Positions 10,708 through 23,217 of a DNA stretch of 64,000 bases are shown here, in pieces. The notes beneath the pieces were generated by a model. It was not told the origin of the DNA. It saw nothing but the letters and a program-made list of their open reading frames with translations, and searched no databases. How positions within the stretch are numbered: position 1 is the first letter of the stretch; each line of letters opens with the position of its first letter. Made by a program: the position numbers and the translations under genes. Source of the DNA: Mimachlamys varia (taxonomy: Eukaryota; Mollusca; Bivalvia; Pectinida; Pectinidae); NCBI GenBank assembly GCA_947623455.1, contig OX392543.1:16800757-16864756 (forward strand), given 5' to 3'.

Positions 10708-11676
10708 TCTGCTCAGCAACTTCAGGAAGAACTAAAGTCGTCGATTTTTTGTCGGTTGCTGTATGGAACTAGATGAAGATGCACGCCAGTGTTGTGTTGG
10801 AACACGTGTAAACGTCGGGGGGATGGCTAATATGCCTACCTGTTAAATATACAAATGTGGGGTCAACATATAGGGATATTTAACATTAGCATCGGCCCCC
10901 GCTTGTATATTCAAAAGATGTTCAATACAAAAAGATATGGGTATGAGATGCTTAAATCTGGAAAAGAGAAACTTGGACCTCCTTGACTACTTGACTAACA
11001 CCTGTGTCGCTATTAGAGGTGTTGCTATATAATACCCCCCCCCCCCCTCCAGAGTATCATATGACACACCTACCATAAAATTATTTTATCATTGTAAATA
11101 GAATATTCCAACTAACATTTTGATACCAATTATTGCGATATTTCAAGGGAAATTGTTCATTTTTATTGCTGATTTAAGCAAATAATCTTGCAAAACTCCA
11201 TCACAAATGAGCAAATTCCAATTTTGGACAACTGAATTTGCATAGTTCCAGAACTAGTCTACCTTTTATATTGATGTTGGAGCCAAATGTTGACCCCATC
11301 TTTATGCAGGGCTAGAACTAAGGTTTATAGTGTTTACTCATCCAAGTATCATGCATACTTATTTGAACGAGTGTGTTATATCACAAAATTTTGACGAGCA
11401 TTTAATTGATATCCGCTTTTGATATTTCCTTTGATATAATGTCAAATCTAAAGCGAATTATAATTATTCATGGGATGCATTTCTGAAAAAAGTTGAAAGT
11501 CGTCTAGAAAAAAGTTTTCAATTCAAAATTTTTTATCATTTTGTTTCAATTTTAAATAGAAATTTTAGTGATCACTTATAATTACAGTCTATAATTAACA
11601 TTCATATACTCTATACGTTCATATTTAAGCAAAATTCTTCGCTTATAACATTTCGGTTAGTTATAATCGTGTTGAA
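10708..11676. other. Intergenic; poly-C tract
   Basis: A C run of about 13 lies near 11035. No gene or matched repeat is seen. Confidence 0.45.
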
Positions 11677-13240
11677 GATGACGTAACACACATATGAAGC
11701 ACCTTTTAAATTGAGTAATAGATACAGTATGCCGACAAAAAAATAATTTAAATTAAACTGCATCATACAGCTGTTTTGTCCTTCTGGGACTCGTCAGTGA
11801 TGCTAGGGGCTAAAAGATAGGAATCCCCAATTTATAACTAATGTAGAAGCAGAAAGGTCAGGTGCGTAAAACTACTTTAATTTATGAATTTAAAAATAAA
11901 CAACTAGTTCTGTATAATTTCAAATCATGTACTGCGAAAATGTGTATATTATGTACCGTTCCACTACTCAAATATGGTTATGGAGGCTCCAGCAAACCCC
12001 GGGGACTGAAAAATCCACCAGCAGAGTCTACCGGCCCCTATCATTAAAATAAAATACTTTTTTCGTTTTATTGTTTTCTACAGCAAGAACTGCAAGCACG
12101 CAAATTCATTATTGTGCTTTTGATCTGTTTATTTCGTCATTTGTTTCTGCATCCATGACAAATATTTATTTTTTTCTAAAAACTTGAAAAGTATTATCGC
12201 TGATATTGATACAAAGTTAAATTACAAGATTGGTTATTTTTTGTGTTTCTAAAACTTTATACATTACTTATATTGTATATAAATGAAACAGAAGAAAACG
12301 ACAATGGTATACTGGTATTATTTTGAAGAATATAAATTTGAATGACATATAAAACGTTGTCAAAACTTATTCTGGTTTAAAATCAGCATGAACATTACGT
12401 AGAACTTCGGTCATAATGATATATTCAAATGAAAGATAATTTTGTTTCATAAATGGATGCTTCGAAACATCAGAAAAATTTCTACATTTTTGCTTTGTTA
12501 CAAATGACGTTAAGAATTTTAAGCATATGATAGAAAATGATATAACCTACCTTGGCTGGCTGGTTGGTACACTGGAATGAAGAACAAACTTACACGACCG
12601 CCCTTTTAGCAGAGTTATACGATCGATAACGATACTAAACAAGATTTCTCAGCGGCATCAACTCCACCGGGACTACATGATAACATTGCGGTTGCCAGAG
12701 ATAAATAGAATATAATAGTTTCTAGGTAATAGTTTTGATTGAAAAGGGAGTATATCCAAATTACATATAATCAATCATCGCGATAATTTTTACTTTAATA
12801 AAGCAGTATCTTGCATGCTATGTCGATGGGGTAATTAAACCATCTATTTTATGGAGACCTAAAATATAAGTAAGCAAGACAATGCGTTTCAAAAGCTAAG
12901 GCGTCTTCTCTGTATTGCCGGCATCTGGTGCAACTAGGGACAAAACATTTTCGGAAACCTACTTTGCAATGTTTTTCCTTAATGGCCGTGTCACATGGGT
13001 TTCCGTCAATGAGGGCAAATATCAAATGTTGTCGATGGAAAAGCTTAAGGGGTTTTACGCACCTGATCCTTCTGCTTCTACATTAGTTAAGACATTTTAT
13101 ATTCCCTCCTTTTAGCCCCTATCATTTCTGAAGAGTCCTAGGAGGACGAAAAAGCTGCATGATGGAGTTTTAATTCATTTTTCGGCATTCTATGTCTATG
13201 ACTAAATTTAAAAAGTGCAGCATTTGTGTGTTACGTCATC
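11677..13240. repeat. Segment bounded by inverted copies of a dispersed repeat
   Basis: The left copy (11677-11873, plus) begins 'gatgacgtaacacaca' and ends 'ggtgcgtaaaac'. The right copy (13052-13240) is its reverse complement, with moderate divergence. The 1.2 kb between them has no open frame with a recognised domain. It may be a foldback element with arms of about 190 bp, or two independent insertions. A solo copy lies at 5551-5735. Confidence 0.7.
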
Positions 13241-13254
13241 AACAAGAAAAAAAA

Positions 13255-13775
13255 TACGGGGAGACTCTAGAGAAAGAGTTTAATGACAAGGTGTTCTGGA
13301 GGAGTAAGTGTCTTCTGCTTCATCGACAACACACGGAAAACAATCAAAGGTCAAATCTAGTAGGTAAATGTCACGTCCTCAAAGTGGGCGCTGAGAAAAC
13401 GTTCTCGATCACCTCGAGTTAGCATACTAATGAACATATTCAAACCGTCCACCTTTCATTCATACAAGGGAAAAAATATTTCTAACATCGTACTTGGCTA
13501 TTTGGTGTTTGCTTAGTATAAGACGCTTACCCTCCGAAACAAAAATCCGAGAATACCAAATTGTCAACAAAACCATAATCAGAACTCAAAATTGATTAAT
13601 TCATGAGCAAAATATGAATAAAGGAAAGATGTATACGGAGAAACTTGGAACAGTACAAGAGAATAAGACCAGGTGTTCCGGAAGAGTAAGCGTCTTCTGC
13701 TTCATCGACGTCACCCCGTCATGTAAATATAAGTTAGATCCAAGTAAATATCATGGCCTCAAAGCGAGAAATGGT
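13255..13775 (-). repeat. Two minus-strand copies of the retroelement 3' tail
   Basis: 'caaggtgttctggaggagta' at about 13289 and 'ccaggtgttccggaagagta' at about 13670 both match the reverse complement of 3610-3650, each followed by 'cttctgcttcatcgac'. Confidence 0.75.
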
Positions 13776-15344
13776 GCATAAATCTTGTTAGCGTATGTGT
13801 TAATGTTTCAATAAATACCTGCCATTTTTTGCAATTAATATGTTTATATATTTTTTGCTGATTTAAAACCATACCGCTATGTACTCGTAAATGCTGAAAC
13901 ATCCTACTCTAATCCAGGGGAGATTATATTCTTTAAAATGCGAGCAATATTCAGCAGATCTGTTTTTCTGTTTCACCTAAATGGAATATTTTACATTACG
14001 GGAACGTACATATTTTAGCAGTAATACTATCATAGCAGCTTTCTCGCTGAAAGCATTCTGCTAAATCATGATTGTACTCACCTACGTTTTTGTATATTTT
14101 GTTAGAGTGCGGATTGTGAGAGATCCTTTTCATAAACGCACTTATCGTTATACGACGTTTACAGTATGTTACGTTACGTGTACGAATATCACTGAGTTAT
14201 TTATTAATGACTCACACAACTAAATTATTTTATCACTTAGTGTTTCATACGATTGTAGTCACTACCGAAAATTTGTTTGGCTAAGTATAGTGATTCTGAG
14301 TAATTTAAATAGGTTATTGTTGACATATTCTGTATTAAATGAAATCTAAAGATATTTAACTTCACAAAAAAATTAAACTTTTGGTAGATTTTGATATGTG
14401 ATGGCGGATTGATATGGGGTCAAAAGTCAGAGGGTGTTCCCGTCACATTTCACTAGTTTGACATAGAAATTTCCGGTTGTACAAAGCAGACGCCTGTAGC
14501 GAACTAAAATGCCATTAACTCCTCATAAAATTTAGCCTCTGTCATGTATGTATCTGTGAATCTATGCAGTTGTCAATGGTGTTGAACATCTAATATATTA
14601 AAGTTATTAGCTCGAAAGTTTAGTAATAAGATATAATAAATTATTTAGCTGTGTAAGTCCTTAATGCGAAATTTCTAATAATACCGATGAGGTGATCTTT
14701 CCAAGCCGTAAATACAGTTCCCTTGTCTACTCCTACATCTGTTTGCTTAGATGTAACGCTACTTGGAGTTCCTGATAAAATATTCATGAAACAAACATCA
14801 GAACGTATGTAATATACCACATGGCTACGTTTGTTTATCTATAATTATAAGCGTGTCCCTGATGCGAGAGAAATGACAAACCTATATTTTGCATGACATA
14901 TTTTTTTCGATGAAATCATGTCCTATCCCATGAACTATCAGAGAAAGTAAACATTTAATGGATATTTGTTGGATGTATTTACTCAGAGTAAACTATTAAT
15001 GTGTATCTTATTTGTTATCAGAAGTACCGTGATTTCCTCTTTCTCTCCTGGGAAACAAATCCAATGCCTCAGAACGACTCTATGTAAAAGTGTCCGATAC
15101 AAATACTCAATATCTACGTACATTGACCAAGTACGAAACACTTAATCATAAAATATTCGTTTGATGGAGTTTGTCATTTAGATAACGTCCAATTGATCAC
15201 ATCTAATTTTAACATCGCGTCAAACCCTATTACCCTTCCTCTGGTACTTTTACTATTCTGCTTGTACAAATATTATTTTACTTGTATTAAACCATTCTAC
15301 TTGTACTTATATTACTAGTATCACAGTTATGTGACTAGTAATAT
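13776..15344. other. Intergenic; contains the inverted partner of 4480-4770 at about 14785-15015
   Basis: Apart from that repeat copy I see no gene, RNA or ordered repeat. Confidence 0.45.
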
Positions 15345-15645
15345 AACTACCATACGATCCTCGATATCCAGGGTTACGCTCATCTATACTCTCTACCCCT
15401 GGAATATACCATGGCAAAACCGAAGGCTCCGTGTGTGTCCCTTTGTTGATGAGGCAGAAAGACTGGTTCGACCCTTTGAAGTACATAAAAAGAATCTCGT
15501 GGTCACATAATGGTAAAAATTGACAGTCGGTTGCGGCCCTTTTGTAATCTTCAAAACACAGGCATCATCCTAGCAATTGGTCAGGGATGTAGAGAGCGTA
15601 GGTGATCGTAATCCTTGGATATCGAGGATGCTTATACTAACTTCT
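15345..15645. repeat. Inverted pair of 'ggatatcgaggatg' repeat ends
   Basis: At 15357-15410 the sequence reads 'gatcctcgatatccagggtt...ctctacccctgg'. At 15588-15640 the opposite orientation reads 'gggatgtagagagcgtagg...ccttggatatcgaggatg'. A further copy is at 52616-52668. They could be the ends of one element of about 290 bp. Confidence 0.65.
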
Positions 15646-15724
15646 ACTAATACAATTACTATTATAGTATTTCATTTGTAATGTTACTCTAATCATTCTA
15701 CTAGTATTATTCTCTTATTACTAC

Positions 15725-16020
15725 TATTAAGAGAATACCGAAGCGTTGACAAAATTATAATCCAAACTAAAAATCGATTAAACCAGGGGCAAAAATATGA
15801 ACAAAGGAAAGATTTACATGGAAACTCTTGTAAAAGTAAAAGCGAATAAGACCAGGTGTTCCGGAAGAGTAAGTGTCTGCTGCTTCATCGACGACACCCG
15901 CCATGTAAATCTTTGTCACATCCATGTAAACATTAAGTTCTCAAAATGAGAACCGAGTATCATTGTCAATCACAACAAGTAAACACACTAATGAGCATAC
16001 TCAAAAACGTCCATCTTAAA
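15725..16020 (-). repeat. Retroelement 3' tail copy
   Basis: The reverse complement of this stretch follows 3477-3765 nearly end to end, including 'ccggaacacctggtcttatt' and 'gtgtcgtcgatgaagcag'. Confidence 0.8.
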
Positions 16021-16904
16021 CAATTACTATAAGTAGCCTTATATAACAATTGTACTACTACTATTCTACCCTTTAGTATACATCTATATCAACTTTTATT
16101 ATAAAAGATTACTCCAGGGGCTGGACCAGCGTTTTATTTATATGTATAGGGGAAAACTCATTTTATATGGTAGTGTTAGTGTAGGTTCTAGGCTTAAAAA
16201 AAGTTGGATTCTCACTCGAAATCAATAGATTTTTTTCAGCATGCCCCAAAAGTTTCCCATTGGGCGACAAACCATATTTCTCATAGCTCGGCCATTTCCT
16301 GAGAGGTTTTGGCAAACTTATTTTTTTAAATAGTTGTATTTTGGGCTGGGGAACACGTTAAAAACCATGAAAAATCGATATGGAGTCTATACCCAGTGAT
16401 TCAAATGTCAATCGTAGGAATCGAACCATGTTTCTGCACATTTACTCATCATTGATATAGAAGGAATAAAGATATTGAAATATAACTTGGCATGTTGATT
16501 CATCATAATAAAATGCAGGTAAAGTTTTGATTTGGTAACGATCCATTAATACATTCAAAAGTTAGGCTGGTTTAGTTTTCTACATAATGTCGAAATTGAA
16601 TCCCAAATGGCCATAAATCTAGTGAATATTGTTGAATCAAACTGTCGTTCAGGAAAACACAACTTCATGTCATGGTGGGCAAGCCTAGTTTGAAAGAAAT
16701 CGGTTGAAAACTGTAGGAGGAGATCTCTAGATCCAGCCCCAGAAGAATGTATATCATTTTATTATCATCACTATTTATCTAATACATGTATGAGATTGTC
16801 TACCGCTACTACGTACTGTTCTGGGTTCAATGATGTTGAAACTTCCTCGCGAGGGCAAATTTATTCCTTATTCAAATATCATTTCAATATTGAACCATAG
16901 CTTT
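16021..16904. other. No recognised gene
   Basis: Scattered short open frames. A decayed upstream part of the LINE fragment at 16905 may begin near 16800, but I cannot show it. Confidence 0.4.
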
Positions 16905-17385
16905 CAAAGCTTCATAGTAACGAAAGAAAAGTAATTTGCAAATTTAGAACATCTAATATAAAATTTCCGATAGAAACTGGAAGATGGAAAAGAGTCCCTC
17001 GCCAGGAAAAAGTATGTCCTCTTTGTGATAACTGTGTTGGGGACGAATTTCACTATTTATACAAATGCACTAATGCATCTGTTGTAACTTTTAGACAAAT
17101 TTATATACCAAATTATTATCGTGTCAACTCATCGTTTTTTTTAATGAAATGAATGTTCTCAATATGCAACACAGTACTTTTAACAAAAGTGAGTAAATTT
17201 ATACAAAAGGTAATCAAGCTACTACATATATGAAATTAGTTAACAGCAATAATTATTGAAATAGGATGATGTTACATATTGTATATATTTTGTGACCATT
17301 AATGCACACTGTGTAAGATTTGACCTCTTGTTACGCACGTATACGTGTGGCGTGAGTGATAATAAAAATCTTGAAATCTTGGGTT
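16905..17385 (+). pseudogene. LINE 3' end: zinc-finger-like C-terminus of a reverse transcriptase ORF, plus tail
   Basis: Frame at about 16920-17150 reads RKVICKFRTSNIKFPIETGR, then VCPLCDNCVGDEFHYLYKC. The CPLC...GDEFHYLYKC pattern (C-x2-C-x9-H-x4-C) is the terminal zinc-knuckle of many animal non-LTR reverse transcriptases. The frame ends at TGA near 17151. The downstream sequence ends with 'ataaaaatcttgaaatctt' near 17360-17382, typical of a LINE tail. It is 5'-truncated, so no reverse transcriptase core is present. Confidence 0.82.
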
Positions 17386-17456
17386 CTATATTTAACATTC
17401 TACTAGTACTTTTACTGTTTGTTCTACTGTTATAAGAATTGTTCTACCAGTAATTA

Positions 17457-17705
17457 AACTGGATATCCCAAGTTCGAATGATGGATATCCATCAATCATT
17501 TTTGGATATCCATAACTCGTATTTTGGATATCTTTAAATGCTTTCAATTTAGGAAATCCAAAAATCATTTATTGATATCCAAAAATTGAATTATGAATAT
17601 CAAGAAATGAATTATGGATATCCACTATTCGAATTATTGATATCACAAATTCCATATAGTTTTGGAAATCCATAATTCGGTAATTCTAATTTTGGATATC
17701 CAGTT
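17457..17705. repeat. Array of GATATC palindromes with mirrored ends
   Basis: About ten copies of 'ggatatcc' or close variants are spaced roughly 20-30 bp apart with 'aattatggatatcc'-like linkers. The array opens with 'aactggatatcc' and closes with 'ggatatccagtt', so its ends are reverse complements. Confidence 0.85.
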
Positions 17706-18052
17706 TTGTTAATAAATAGTAAAATGGCGCCCCACAGTTATGGCCCATTTTTTCTGTGGACGGTTCACTACATATGCATTACTGGCTAATTATCACTGAA
17801 ACGTAAGCACATTAAAGCATTGAACTGTTACCAGATGTAGTTTACAGTCGATATGAATACAATTTGAGTCACAGATAAATAATGTTAATATGTACCTTGG
17901 AATGTTGTAAGCATTAATGGAAGCTACTCTACTGACTTTTAGGGTCGTGCGATCAGAAGTCAAAGGTCATAGATGAGTTAGGTTACTGAAATGGGGGCTA
18001 CCCCTTTTCAAAAGATATCTTAAAACTTGCAATGTATCTGAATCAACTACAA
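17706..18052. other. No recognised feature
   Basis: No open frame or repeat of note. Confidence 0.45.
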
Positions 18053-18335
18053 ATGAAAGATTTACATGGAGACTCTCGTAAAAGCACAACAGAATAAGAC
18101 AAGGTGTTAAGGAACACGTCAAGGCGATGCCAGTAGCCTTTCTCCGTATCTTATGGCGGTGTCGTCGATGAAACAGAAGACTCTTACTCTTTCAGAACTC
18201 CACGTCTCTATGTAAATAATTTCTATGTAGATACTTCCTTTGTTCATATTTTGCCACTAGTTGAATCGATTTTGAGGTTTTTTGTTAACCCTTCGATATT
18301 TTCTATTTTCTATTTTTTTTTTTTTTTTGCTTATG
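18053..18335. repeat. Retroelement 3' tail pieces in opposite orientations
   Basis: 18053-18117 matches the tail in minus orientation ('gatttacatggagactctcg'), and 18150-18330 matches it in plus orientation ('ggtgtcgtcgatgaaacaga') ending in a T run. Confidence 0.7.
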
Positions 18336-19559
18336 CAAATCTATGGTGGCATTGAAAGCTCTATCCAAGCATATATTGACTACCATGGGTCAGTCTTGAG
18401 AAACTACTACGTGTACATGATGTTAACAACATCTGGGTTTGCGGCAGCTGGTAGAATGTGGCCAAACTCTAGATATGTTCACAACAACAAACAAATATTT
18501 TGTGCTTGCTTTATTTTAGAAAATAAACACTGAAATATGCCCTAATATTTTTGCTTTTAATTTGAATACCCAAACATGTACAATTATTATTCAGTTGGTT
18601 TTTTTATTCTTTTACTGCAAATATACATTTTTGTATAATGCCGAAACAATGTTTATCTCAGTAGTCAATATAATACACTATGAAACATTACATACAATGT
18701 AAACCAACTTATTTTCGTGGCTACTTTATTCCACGTTTACATATGAAACGTCTATTTCATGACAATTTAATTTTGCGATAAACAGTTATAAATCTGCTGT
18801 ACAGTACAGTACTCCTACAGTTTGCATACCTCTGATTCAAACTAATTTGCATCGATTAATTTCAGCAAATCATTAATCATCCAGAAAACACGCAAAAATT
18901 AATTGCACACAAAAATAAGTTAGTTTACAGTACTAATCTTCATTAAATGAAATTTTTGCAAGTTAACAGAGTTAATACATAGTATTTATTACATATAGCG
19001 AAATAATTTACTTGAAGAGGACACAGTCTCCAATATGTATACAGGGAAAGCATTGTCAACAAAGTTGACATGCTGTTCCCAATAACTTCAAGAGAACGAA
19101 ATGTTTAGCAGGGCATCATGTTCCCTTCCAATTCTATCCATCAGAAACAATGTCACACAGGTATGATGACAAAAGTTTCTATCCAAAGAGGTATTTCAAA
19201 ATGTTGTAGTCGTAAAACTAATGATCAAAATCCTATAAAATTACTGTAGTTATAGAATAACACATATTTGTATACAGCTTGTATCAGTACAATCTGATTC
19301 AAATCACATCTTAATCTCCGCGCTGTTTCGTTAACTTCTCTCTGCTACGTCATGATTAAGTCCTTTTAAATTCAGTATAGGTGTATATATATATATATTG
19401 CGACTGTAACACGAGACTAAAACAGTTTGATACATTTTAATGCCTTACATTCCTTTCGCTGCTTGCCTTATCAACAATAGATTAATGAAATACTGATTAA
19501 TAACATCATTACAAGCCACAGGCTTTCCATCGATGTATTACCTATGAGGTACCTATGAA
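18336..19559. other. No recognised gene
   Basis: The 83-residue open frame ending near 18530 starts inside the T-rich tail and has no domain I know. The rest is AT-rich. Confidence 0.4.
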
Positions 19560-19823
19560 AAGATCTGAGGACATCCCATAGGGGGTCACGTTCAGAAGCC
19601 TCCACTCTAGTAGAACTTTCAAGTGACACTGTCATCTTCAGCTCGTCACAATAAGTATATTAGCTTGTTGTGACAAAATGACTAAACGTAAAACGATACA
19701 ATTATGCAAACTTTGTCCCCTCAAAGATTCACATTTCAGATTCTGAAAGTAGTAATTAGATTCTGATTGGCTATTGCAAAAGGTCATCTGAACATGACCC
19801 CCTATAGGATGTCCTCAGATCTT
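19560..19823. mobile_element. MITE-like element with 36-bp terminal inverted repeats
   Basis: The left end is 'aagatctgaggacatcccat' plus 16 more bases, and the right end (19788-19823) is its reverse complement with about two differences. Total length is 264 bp and there is no open frame. No clear target duplication is visible. Confidence 0.8.
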
Positions 19824-20212
19824 GATGCAACAGAGAGTTTATGGAACAGAGCGGAGATCAAGATATGATTTTAATCAGATTGGTATTAGTACATCATTGT
19901 CCAGTGTTATGGAGAGATGAAAATGGACTTTGGGCAAAAAAGGCTGAAAATTAGATTATTCACTCTTTTAAATGGGAAAAATCAGAATTTTACATTACAT
20001 TGGAATTCTCCAAAAGGTTGAAATAATCGGCTGAACATTTCCATCCCTGGTTATACCTGTCAGTTTTAAATCCTGTATACATGTAGGTATAACTTGACAG
20101 GTGAAACTCCATGTAGCAGCTCCCACTTACATTCTGTGTTTCCATGGAATATGGCCTTCACCTGCAATTTTTACCTACAAAGCAACTCTTTGGATGTACA
20201 TGAAAGGAACCA

Positions 20213-20306
20213 AACTAGCTCATACACCCCTGAAATTTCATAATGAACTACTCAAAGCTTTGAATTGGAAGAGTTCAAATGTGTCTCCCGGGGTGAAAGA
20301 GCTAGT
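20213..20306. mobile_element. Short palindromic MITE, diverged copy
   Basis: Same family as 22041-22131: 'cacccctgaaatttcataat', 'gaattggaagagttcaaatg' and a closing 'ggggtgaaagagct'. Confidence 0.7.
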
Positions 20307-20454
20307 CCACCAGTATCATCGATATCTACAAGGAGTTTCATGAAGAGCCTTTAATTTGGTCATGTCATACTGCTGGGTTGCACAGAATAAAGGAAACCAT
20401 AATGCCTGGAGGTTTGATGATGTCACTGTTAGTTATTCAGGTAGGATCTAATGT

Positions 20455-20880
20455 AAGTTATAAATTTACAACCCATCCAAAGGAACAGGTTTCTGGTCAT
20501 CGTAAAATTTACAAGTTTACAACCCACGCAATGGAACAGGTTTCTGAGAAAACTCTAGTAAAATGACTCATATAATTCAAACAGATGTAGAATGTTTAAC
20601 AATTCAACATACAATGCACAATCTTACAGTTATAATGGGAGAGAAATGATATAGCTACACAACACATAGTCTTATAACATTAGAGAAAAATGTTTAGGAC
20701 GTCAACATACCACGTATATTTATAGTGATCTTTAGGACGTCAACATACCTCGTAAATTTATAGTGATGTTTAATTGTCAACACACCTTGTACATTTATAG
20801 TGATAGAGAATGTTTAATTGTCAACACAAAGTCTCCTACATTTATCAAATGAGAGAAAATGTTTAGCTTGGCAACATCAT
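20455..20880. repeat. Two short tandem arrays
   Basis: 20460-20550 has two copies of 'aatttacaacccatccaaagg...aacaggtttctg'. 20698-20870 has three to four copies of 'gtcaacataccacgtatatt' plus 'tatagtgat', period about 45-55 bp. Confidence 0.65.
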
Positions 20881-21956
20881 CTCGTATACATTACATTACA
20901 GCGTGAAAGCTCGGACAACACACATTTCCAACATGAAAAACACAATAGTATGAGAAACATAACATCATGCTACCACAATTGGTATCCACTTCCAAATTTG
21001 TTACAGGGTCAGAAAATGGTTTGAAAAGTACTTTTAAAATGAAATTTGAGTATTTTCTTCAACGCAGATATTAATCAGCATCGACTCTATAAAGTTTTCT
21101 TTTCAGGAATATTTCAAATGACTTCAACAGAAAACCAGAAAAAGTACCTTAGGTTGACAACATTTTGTGGAGTATTTTGAAGGGGTTAATTTTCAGCATG
21201 TTTAAACTTTGATTCATGTTCTTATAACAGGATAATATGAAAATGATATGTAGGACTGTAAATGGTATATACACTTTATTTAGGAAATAAATTTTGTCAA
21301 AATAGGTGCATTAAAGCCACTAGCTGAAAAACAAAAAACAAAATTCATAACCAGGGAAATGGTGTACCAATATCTGTTGTTAAAATCATAGCTTAAAAAA
21401 CTTGCTATACTTTCTTCTTTTTTTTTTTCAAAACAAATCTTGACACTTATAAAACCAAAGCCTTTTTTCCGAAAATGAACACGCATTGGTAGCCTCCATC
21501 AAGAATCAAGACACATTCCAGGATGAGAAAGAAGATTTTAATTTTCAAAAATCACTGAAAATCTGTTACCAACTGTGGTAGCATGGAGTTAACGCTTGTA
21601 CAGTATAAGCATTTAAAAAGCAAATGTTTTAAAAACAAAAATCTTTAAAAGATATAATTTACACATAATTAATTACATAATGAAGATAGAAATAAAGTGG
21701 TGATATAAAACAAATTGATGTAAGAAAGATAATAGAGAATATAGAAATATAGATATCACATGATTCACAAATGTGTAAAACAAATTCATAAAATATTCAC
21801 ACCCATCCAATTACACAATACACACACTGCACAAAAGGAGAAGCCTAAATAGGACACGTACATGGAACAAGATGATCAAATCCCATTACAACATGCAGGG
21901 TTAATTATTAGCTTAAGAATACTTTTTAATTAGTTAGCTTAAAAAAATGGTGAACT

Positions 21957-21998
21957 CATACCCCCACCCCCACCCCCGAGGGTGGGGGGGGGGGGAGT
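21957..21998. repeat. C/G inverted tract
   Basis: 'cataccccca' and 'cacccccgag' C-rich blocks are followed by 'ggtggggggg', so the two halves can pair. Confidence 0.7.
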
Positions 21999-22040
21999 TA
22001 TTTAAGTTTTGGAAGTAAACATTTTCTGTCCATTTTTTTT

Positions 22041-22131
22041 TTAACTCATTCACCCCTGAAGATGCACAATGAACTATTCCAACCTTTGAATTGGAAGAGT
22101 TCAAATGTGTTTTCATGGGTGAATAAGTTAA
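22041..22131. mobile_element. 91-bp palindromic MITE with TTAA ends
   Basis: It begins 'ttaactcattcacccctga' and ends 'catgggtgaataagttaa', an imperfect inverted repeat. The middle pairs 'ccaacctttgaattggaaga'. TTAA at both edges suggests a piggyBac-type target. Related copies lie at 20213-20306, 34343-34590 (split) and 55670-55745. Confidence 0.75.
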
Positions 22132-23217
22132 TTCATTTATTTCTGAAATGATATTAATCTTAACCTTTTTCCAAATCTTTTTTTTTTGGCAACTGAATGA
22201 TAAGCGGATATAAATGTATCATAGAAGTCTTCTAAAAAACAAGATGGATGGAGACAGTGGCCGAATCGGACATTTGCTGACATAGCGAAGCTTGCAATAT
22301 GCTAACATGGAGAGAGCATAAGCTTTCACAAAAGTACCAACATTGACACTGTTTAGGCGACAGGAAAAAGCACCTGCATGAAGCAAGCAGGTCTAGAAAA
22401 CAAGGACTGATAGTCCAGGACGAGCGAAATCTCCACAAGGACTATAATTCTAGCGGTTCTAAAAACCAACGGTCCAAATTTGATAATACTAACACATTGA
22501 ATAATATTTGAAATTTGCACATTGTCTTCAGGTTGTAAAATTGGAAACTACATTTGTATGTATATTAGCCCAACTGACTAGTGGTTTTCAAATTGACTTC
22601 TGGTCCTAATACGGATTAATGCTTATAGCAGAAACATATAAAACATGGGTTTTCTGTGTAACTGATCGCGATGTATACAAGATTGAACTAGGGCTTACAG
22701 CATTCTTACATTGGCATTTCACATCTATAAGTCTAATAAAAAGCTGTTAATTTAAAATTTAATGACATGAGAAACACTCCGATCTTTTTGGTGAAACGAG
22801 GTAATAATTCCTGGAGATAGGAGATGTATAATGATACATATAACATAACCCAATATCTGAGTAGTAATACATATTATATTTCATGCATTAAGTACATATG
22901 TCCAAACAGTGACTATCAAGGTTGTTTGAACTCTTTACCGGTATACCCCTTGTCAATGCTGTTAGTACAACACACTGCTGGTTATATTTGTTATTTGAAG
23001 TAGGCGGGCCCAACATGATCCTCGCTCTTGACAGGCCAATTAAACACAAATCAAATATTGATATTGGTTTTCAAAAATGTTCATGTTTTTGCAAGACCTG
23101 AACTAAGAGACCAAGAACTCCAACATGCTTCACCTACCTGATCATATAAAGAATTTACAATACATTTTAACTCACAACAAAAGACTCACCAGATAAAGGT
23201 CATCAGAAAAAGTTTGA

